NCBI GenBank assembly: GCA_024195265.1
Contig: JAJLRJ010000005.1
Location: forward strand, 42,997,087-43,061,086
DNA length: 64,000 nt
Direction of reading: 5' to 3'
DNA from: Dendrophyllia cribrosa
Taxonomy: Eukaryota; Cnidaria; Anthozoa; Scleractinia; Dendrophylliidae
The stretch's first letter is position 1; the number at the start of each line of letters is the position of its first letter. Shown piece after piece: positions 57,740-64,000 of the stretch. The notes below the pieces were generated by a model, which searched no databases, was not told where the DNA came from, and saw only the letters and a program-made list of their open reading frames with translations. Made by a program: the position numbers and the translations under genes.

Positions 57740-58200
57740 TTAAATCACTAGACCCTTCTCGATCCATTCCCGTTCATTGGATTCATAAGAGACTATATCA
57801 TATTCACCAGACCCTTCTCGATCCAATCCTGTTTATCGGATCCTTGACAGTCTATATTCCATTCGCTAGACCCTTCGCGATCCCCGCCGTTAATGGGATT
57901 CTTCACGGTCTATATATCCGCTAGACCCTTCTCGATCCAACCCCGTTTATTGGATCCTTCACGATCTATATCTTATCCACTAGACCCTTCTCGATCCAAT
58001 CCCGCTATTGGATCCCTCTCGGTCTTCATTTGTCCACTAGACCCTTCTCGACCCAATCCCGTTTATTGGGTCCTTCTCGGTCTATGTCTAACCACCAGAC
58101 CCTTCTCGATCCAATCCCGCTATTGGATCCTACGCAGTCTATTTATTTTATATGCCAGGCCCTACACGATCCTTTCCCGAAGATTGGCGATCTTTGCAGT
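57740..58200. repeat. 60-bp minisatellite in the gag intron
   Basis: About seven units of CTAGACCCTTCTCGATCCAA, TCCCGTTTATTGGATCCTTC and a variable AT-rich tail. It lies wholly between the donor at 58555 and the acceptor at 57670. Confidence 0.85.
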
Positions 58201-58555
58201 CTTAATGTGCAGATTTTGCTATCTAAACTGCCCGGGACCCCAGGGACTCGACACAAGAACAACATTAAATACCGGCCAAGCCCCTTGGGACCAACACGGA
58301 ATCAGGACCCGCTAATCTGCATAACAAATTAACCTGATATGAAAACGTGCAAAAACCAGACAAATAAAAATAAAATAAAAAGTAAAATAAAATAAGACGA
58401 ATGCTGTGTATGAGCAATAGGCGAACCACGAGAACGATACCACGTCACCGACAAAACACAAGCGTCCTTGAGCATAAAACGTAAAACAATGAAGCGAAAA
58501 AAGAACTCGAAATGACGAACGCTCGGGCGCGCGAATAATGCAATAACAAAGTTAC

Positions 58556-58777
58556 CTCTAAAGATTCTTTCCCCGGTTCCTGCGAAGAACTGGCTGCAAC
58601 TGCTGCCGGCGTGGTATGCTCCGACGGCGGTAAAGCGTTCCCAACAGCCGCGGCTAGCGCAGAAACAGGTGAAGACGCAGAAACTGGAATTTGAGCTGGA
58701 GTTTGAGCTGCCGGACCCGGCTGTAAGGCAGCAACAACCGAGTCCCTTTGCTGGCCATCGACGGTCGGGAGCGGCAT
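58556..58777 (-). CDS. Gag-like protein exon 1 of the Ngaro-like element
   Basis: ATG at 58777 begins an Ala/Pro/Gln/Ser-rich stretch of 74 codons (MPLPTVDGQQRDSVVAALQP at the start), ending GAG followed by GTAACT, a good donor. The low-complexity head resembles N-terminal regions of gag-like proteins. Exon 2 begins with an acceptor at 57670 and keeps the frame. No recognisable domain on its own. Confidence 0.5.
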
Positions 58778-58899
58778 TGGAAAATTGTGCTTCGCTCTGA
58801 CTTTGAGCAACGTTCGCAGCAACTGACACTCCTAATTAATTCTGCTTGGTTTATATAATGCTAAGTGACGTCACAGGAATGCTAATGAACTATGAATAG

Positions 58900-60240
58900 G
58901 AACTTCGTGTTCCGAAGTACTACAAATAGGAACCATTTGTTCCTTTTCACCTGAGTAAATAGGAACATGAAGTTCCTATGTACTACAAATAGGAACCAGT
59001 TGTTCCTTTTCACCTGAGTAAATAGGAACACGAAGTTCCTATATATGTACTACAAATAGGAACCAGTTGTTCCTTTTCACCTCAATAAATAGGAACACGA
59101 AGTTCCTATGTACTACAAATAGGAACCAGTTGTTCCTTTTCACTTACATTAATAGGAACTTTGTGTTCCCAAGTACTACAAAGGGAACCAGTTGTTCCTT
59201 TTTTACCTCAATAAATAGGAACTTCGTGTTCCGAAGTACTACAAATAGGAACCAGTTGTTCCTTTTCACCTCAATAAATAGGAACTTCGCGTTCCCAAGT
59301 AGTACAAATAGGAACCATTTGTTCCTTTTCACCTGAGTAAATAGGAACATGAAGTTCCTATGTACTACAAATAGGAACCAGTTGTTCCTTTTCACCTGAG
59401 TAAATAGGAACACGAAGTTCCCATTTACTACAAATAGGAACCATTTGTTCCTTTTCACCTGAGTAAATAGGAACACGAAGTTCCTATATGTACTACAAAT
59501 AGGAACCAGTTGTTTCTTTTCACCTCAATAAATAGGAACACGAAGTTCCTATGTACTACAAATAGGAACCAGTTGTTCCTTTTCACTTACATTAATAGGA
59601 ACTTTGTGTTCCCAAGTACTACAAAGGGAACCAGTTGTTCCTTTTTTTACCTCATTAAATAGGAACTTCGTTTTCCTAAGTACTACAAATAGGAACCAGT
59701 TGTTCCTTTTCACCTACATAAATAGGAACTTTATGTTCCCAAGTACTACAAAGGGAACCAGTTGTTCCTTTTCACCTCAATAAATAGGAACTTTGTGTTC
59801 CTAAGTACTACAAATAGGAACCAGTTGTTCCTTTTCACCCTAATAAATAGGAACTTCGCGTTCCCAAGTAATACAAATAGGAACCATTTGTTCCTTTTCA
59901 CCTACATAAATAGGAACTTTGTGTTCCCAAGTACTACAAATAGGAACCTTTTGTTCCTTTTCATTAATATAAATAGGAACTTCGTGTTCCCAAGTAATAC
60001 AAAGGGAACCTTTTGTTCCTTTTCACCTCAATAAATAGGAACTTCGTGTTCCCAAGTAATACAAATGGGAACCATTTGTTCCTTTTCACCTGAGTAAATA
60101 GGAACTTCGTGTTCCCAAGTACAACAAAAGGAACAATTTGTTCCGAATTTGCTGATCTTTGTTCCTTTAACGGATTTGCGAAGGACGAAAGTTCCTTTTT
60201 GTACATATTTAATTTGTTCCTAAAGCAATTAAAGGAACAA
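58900..60240. repeat. GGAAC/GTTCC minisatellite, right block
   Basis: About 20 units of roughly 60 bp: AATAGGAACCAGTTGTTCCT, TTTCACCTCAATAAATAGGA, ACACGAAGTTCCTATGTACT. Each unit has two short inverted GGAAC/GTTCC pairs that could form hairpins or cruciforms. It decays at the right end near 60180-60240. Confidence 0.9.
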
Positions 60241-61442
60241 AAAGCAAAAACTCGCGGAACACTTGATTTTTGAAAAACCCATTATATTTTAAGCCGAATC
60301 ACTTAAAATCCTAAGTTGAAAATGTTTTAATATGAAGAGTAGCCCAATAAGACCTTGCACAAAATACCAAGTTAAAACTTTGTGTTTAAAGCCAAAATTT
60401 TTGCTATCATTACTTTTGGGGAATGTATATGATGATGATGATGATAGAGCGGTTTTAATATTTATAATAATATTAGTTATTTCTTATATTGCGCTTTTTC
60501 TATCAAAATCATCAAAAGCGCATTACAATTAAAATAAAATCTTACAACTTACAAATTGATAATAAAACTACCAACTATCAGTTGTGTTGTAGAACCAAAA
60601 TCTTACTTATCACTCTTGCGATCCAAAACAGACGTAGACAAATCTAAATCGAACACTGCACAAAGCTCCCGCATGGGATATATGTGCACTGGGAACGGTC
60701 AGCGGTCATTCAACTATAGTAATGGCTTTTACAGTTTAAATCGTTAATGTCTTGGTCTCGCATAAGCGAGGGCTTAAAGCGGTCAACAGAAGAAGCGTTC
60801 TGAATATGAGGGGGCAGATGGTTCCACTCTGGAACAGTGCGAGCACTGTTCAATCAGAACTCGAATCACATATATGTATTGCCGACGCCAAGCGAGGGAA
60901 AATGCGTGTCACGATTGGTTCTGTTTCACATTTGATTGCTTGAAAAAATGGCGCGAGATTTTGCAGCCAATCACAAACAGCTGCAAACCGAAGCGATGAA
61001 AAACTAAAGCACTCATGAACATACTTGAAAATCGCTATAATGTTATTTATAATCATATTCGCATCTCATTGCCTACGAATTCCCTGGATACTCCCTGGGA
61101 TGGACTAGCATCCCATCCTAGTACTCCTAGTTGCTTCATGCTACGGAAACCGAGTTAAGCTCTGGCTGACGTATGGGTCACCTGTGACTCGTGTGGGCCA
61201 CCTGTGGTTCATGTGCGGCTGTACCTTACCCTGGATACCTGGTGGATACTAGAGATTTTGTGGAATATTTACTGGATAATCAAACCCATGCAGCTTTCAG
61301 CTTTAATGTCAATGTTTAGTATAAATCTACTAGCGTTCTATCACGAATGCTGTTCTCTTATTGGCTACGCTACTCACTATCTATCCTGTTGTAGAAAGTG
61401 AGTAGCCGATTATCCGCGCGTGCCGTGAGCTATTTATATCAT
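60241..61442. other. Non-coding host sequence
   Basis: A short (GAT)n run is at 60430-60446. No supportable gene; the plus-strand frames at 60332-61401 lack domains. Confidence 0.4.
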
Positions 61443-61444
61443 TA

Positions 61445-63060
61445 CAGTCAACTCTCTATAACACGAACATCTGGTGTTGGTCCCTGCCGTTTTTCAGTCA
61501 TTTTACTGTAACTAAACTCACCTCTCTAAGACGGACAACGGACACTTTGAAACCGTCTACGGACACTTGAGAAGTGCTTTTTAGTGAAAAATACTTAAAA
61601 ACGCACTTGAATGTAAGTGCTGAATATGAACAAACGAGTCCACTTTTTGCGTCGACGAAGGAGACGCTTCCTAATCTTGTCGGCTAAGCGGAACGAATCG
61701 AGAAATGTGTCGGTACCAAATCTGCGCCATTTTGAAACGTCACAATAGTATCCAGCATTCTTAGCGCGTCGTCTAGGCTAAGCGGAACGAATCGAGAAAA
61801 GTGTCGGTACCAAATCTGCGCCATTTTGAAACGTCACAATAGTATCCAGCATCGCGTGGAAATCAGGCATCATCCTGGGGAGCTGGGGTTCCGAAATGTC
61901 ACATGTGAATAATCTATTTGTCTTGATTTAGTTTCGGATATTTTCCCGATTTTGGAATCGTACGTCTCAATATTTCAATGCCTAGTAAAAGTACGCAGTG
62001 GAAAAATTGGACGAAAGTTCTTCTCCGGACCAAGTAAGTTGTTGGGTCTCTTTGGAATCAAGCAAGAAGTTACAGATTTTCCTCGCTGCCGTTCTGGTAT
62101 GTTTTGAATGTTCTATCTTGATTTTGCTGTGGTTCTCTGCCTGATTTGGGAAGCTTTCACCTAAATACCGACGTCGTTCTTCGCGATGTTCTATGGTACG
62201 GTGCAATTCGCTTATGTCTTGTAGCAATAATTCACTGACCGGCCGCGCCAGGCGAACGCAGATAATTTAACTTTACAGTGCTCGAAATTGCGCCTGTATC
62301 GGGCGCATTTGCGACCAAAGATTTCGCAGTTTTGCGACTAAAATTTGTCTAGCTAATAAAGGAATTATATTCAACAGTCTTGTGTCTTACTTGCAATTGG
62401 TAGTTGTAATTTTATCCGAAAAATCTTGCGAAATTTCACGTTGAATGTTGCGTGACTAAAACGTCGAAATTTCTCATTTCCGGTTCCGGTATTGGTACAT
62501 GTACTGAGGAGTATGATTTCAGAATCGGAGAAATAACCGAAATGAAATCAAGACAAATATACTATTTATATGTCGGAAAAATCTGAGACCTTTCGGAGTA
62601 CACAGCCGGCAGGATTTTGCCCGATTCCATGGCGATAGCGTGAATTTGTTTGATGACGGCCCGACGTTTTTGCCTGCGTGACATATCTCGTGACATAACC
62701 CTTTTCAACAGTTGCTGAATTAATTCATGAAACTGAGGTACTAGGCTAAGACGAGGTGCCACGGGATAAGGAGACGCACTATAATCTATGATTACTACTA
62801 GTCTAATGTTATTTTTGTTCCAGTTTGTAGGTTTTGCTTAAGCAAACGAGACTTTAAACAGACTTAAAACAAACGTGTATTCATTGTGCATAGGTTCAGC
62901 TCGCTGCTCCCCACTATCTAAACGCCTGGAAGAGGCTAAGGTTCAGCTTTATTGCCTCAGAATTACTGGTGTCACGTTACCTCGACTCTCTAAAGACACC
63001 TCTCTAAGACGGACAGTTGGGGCCGGTCCCGATGGTGTCCGTCTTAGAGAGAGTTGACTG
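61445..63060. mobile_element. Non-autonomous pogo/Tigger-like DNA transposon
   Basis: Ends are CAGTCAACTCTCT at 61445-61457 and its inverse AGAGAGTTGACTG ending 63060, each flanked by TA. Subterminal CTCTCTAAGACGGACA at both sides is inverted too. No transposase motif is seen in the 1.6 kb, so it would need an enzyme from elsewhere. An 80-bp direct repeat lies inside. Confidence 0.75.
61680..61857. repeat. 80-bp direct repeat inside the pogo-like element
   Basis: GGCTAAGCGGAACGAATCGA, GTGTCGGTACCAAATCTGCG and CCATTTTGAAACGTCACAAT occur twice (about 61680-61760 and 61777-61855) with two or three differences. Confidence 0.9.
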
Positions 63061-63062
63061 TA

Positions 63063-64000
63063 TTCAATAAAAACGCGAGCCTGTCTTGTTGTTAAGTTTT
63101 GAACGTCTAGTAGATTTATACTAAAACAATAAGATTTTTCGCTCTTGATTTCTATGCATGATAGAAATATCGAGCTCATAATCTAATTGTTAAGGTAGTC
63201 CTGGAGGCTAAGGTGAACCTTTCGGATTGCACTAATAATTTGTAGAGCATATATAAAGAAACCTGCATGCGAAATTTAGGGTCTGAGAAGCAACGCGTTT
63301 CCGAAATATAAACGAACAAAGTTTCGTTTCCAAGGGTCCTTTCGCGGGAAAAACAAAGATGGCATACTGTGCTGGACAAGGTTTTATGGATCTAAATAAA
63401 TCCCCAAAGAGTGTTGTGTTGACAGATCTGTAAAGTACATGTACATGTGTAAACTGAAAGATGAAACTCTCATTGATAGAAGAGATAAAACCTTTGTGTT
63501 CGCAAAATAAAGCCCTCTTTCACGTCAGACCTTTCAAAATGGAAGAAGCTCTTCAGCGCTTTGATCAAGCTTTCCGCGATAACGGGTAAATGGATAACAA
63601 TCTAGATACAATTCTGTATTAGCTCTGAAAATTTCACTCTTCTGGGGTAAATATTTCTTAATGTTTCTTTCGAAGTAAAAAGTGCATAAAATCACCAATT
63701 TTGCCTCCAGTACTACCTTAAATAGAAAATTTAAGAGATGTGATTTTCTTCCTAGGTAGTTCCAGACAAGGTGTGCACGGTGGGAACTACAGTGATGTGG
63801 GAATTTCGTCATCGCATTGATGGAGAAAAGCATTTATGGCTTGCTAAGGATGTCGCATAACCTGCTGACAGAACATGCACAAGAAAGGTTCTAACGTTAT
63901 ACTAAACTAAGGGTAACATTAAGCGAGTGAGGCAAGTAGTTTGTAACCGATTGCAAATGTATTCTTTTGGTAGATGTAGAGTTGGCTTAGAAAACGTTTA
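63063..64000. other. Non-coding host sequence to the window end
   Basis: No supportable gene. A minus-strand frame at 63534-63833 has no recognisable domain. Confidence 0.4.

Larger units (their letters stand above)
55729..58899 (-). mobile_element. Ngaro-like retroelement with gag and tyrosine recombinase, no RT seen
   Basis: Split direct repeats in the Ngaro order are present. Read on the minus strand: A1 (58899-58788), internal genes, B1 (56012-55958), A2 (55957-55847), B2 (55786-55729). A contains AGCAACGTTCGCAGCAACTG and GTGACGTCACAGGAATGC; B contains TACATTATCCTCCCTGCTTA. The gag has a CCHC knuckle and the recombinase an H-x-x-R block. No RT or RNase H motif was found in the 3.2 kb. 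The flanking minisatellite rejoins cleanly (AATAAATAG / GAACTTCG) without target duplication, as expected for recombinase-mediated insertion. Confidence 0.8.

Noticed and set aside
59067..60206. Asn/Phe-rich frames such as repeated LFTSINRNF
   Set aside because: Direct products of the 60-bp minisatellite unit; no evidence of coding.
58900..60240. GGAACnnnnnGTTCC palindromes as steroid-receptor-type response elements
   Set aside because: Half-site sequence and spacing do not fit well, and the motif is repeated as part of a tandem array, so a regulatory role is not supported.

Overview
The window is animal genomic DNA, most likely from a cnidarian such as a stony coral or sea anemone. It is AT-rich and intron-bearing, and packed with DIRS/Ngaro-type, L1/Tx1-type and Gypsy retroelements, hairpin MITEs, minisatellites and a Maverick/Polinton, with ACATGTA-rich filler. 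No prokaryotic operon, rRNA or intact tRNA was seen. A 500-base assembly gap lies at 53501-54000. The species call is inferred from the repeat families.

The main feature is a complete, apparently undamaged Maverick/Polinton at 25540-46064 (20.5 kb). Its inverted terminal repeats begin AG and are about 220 bp long. A 5-bp duplication (ATAGG) flanks it, and a paralogous host repeat nearby shows the uninterrupted site. Fifteen genes run left to right: two unknown left-end genes; a chromodomain integrase (27185); a 793-residue protein made of two penton-like units (28308); a basic core-like protein (30704); the double-jelly-roll major capsid protein (31402); two small basic proteins (33067, 33337); an adenain-type protease (33651); an FtsK/A32-like packaging ATPase (34244); and five small basic or membrane-active proteins (34957-37960). 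A 1501-residue protein-primed DNA polymerase (38136-42641) faces them from the other strand, with the two sets of stops converging. Together they form a virus-like kit: polymerase and integrase for copying and insertion, ATPase for genome packaging, capsid and penton-like proteins for the shell, and protease plus basic GG-containing proteins for core maturation. Many genes have a TATAAAA-type box a short way upstream and an A-run just before the ATG. The right arm (42.7-45.5 kb) has no large gene but holds tandem repeats, splice-site-like modules and extra terminal-repeat copies.

Left of the Polinton (1-25.5 kb) are two remnants of one DIRS-like tyrosine-recombinase retroelement, an L1/Tx1-type LINE split by a palindromic MITE, a second LINE fragment, a BEN-like exon, several MITEs, and a large imperfect palindrome (12.06-25.13 kb). 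The right arm of the palindrome has been enlarged by a 35-bp minisatellite and by a Gypsy element inserted in it (intact pol frame, broken gag, one LTR).

Right of the Polinton (46-64 kb) is mostly non-coding host DNA. It contains a TTAA-flanked MITE, an inverted repeat pair, a frameshifted zinc-finger gene next to the gap, a Ngaro-like element with gag and tyrosine recombinase but no visible reverse transcriptase (55729-58899) sitting inside a 60-bp GGAAC/GTTCC minisatellite, and a TA-flanked pogo/Tigger-like element (61445-63060).
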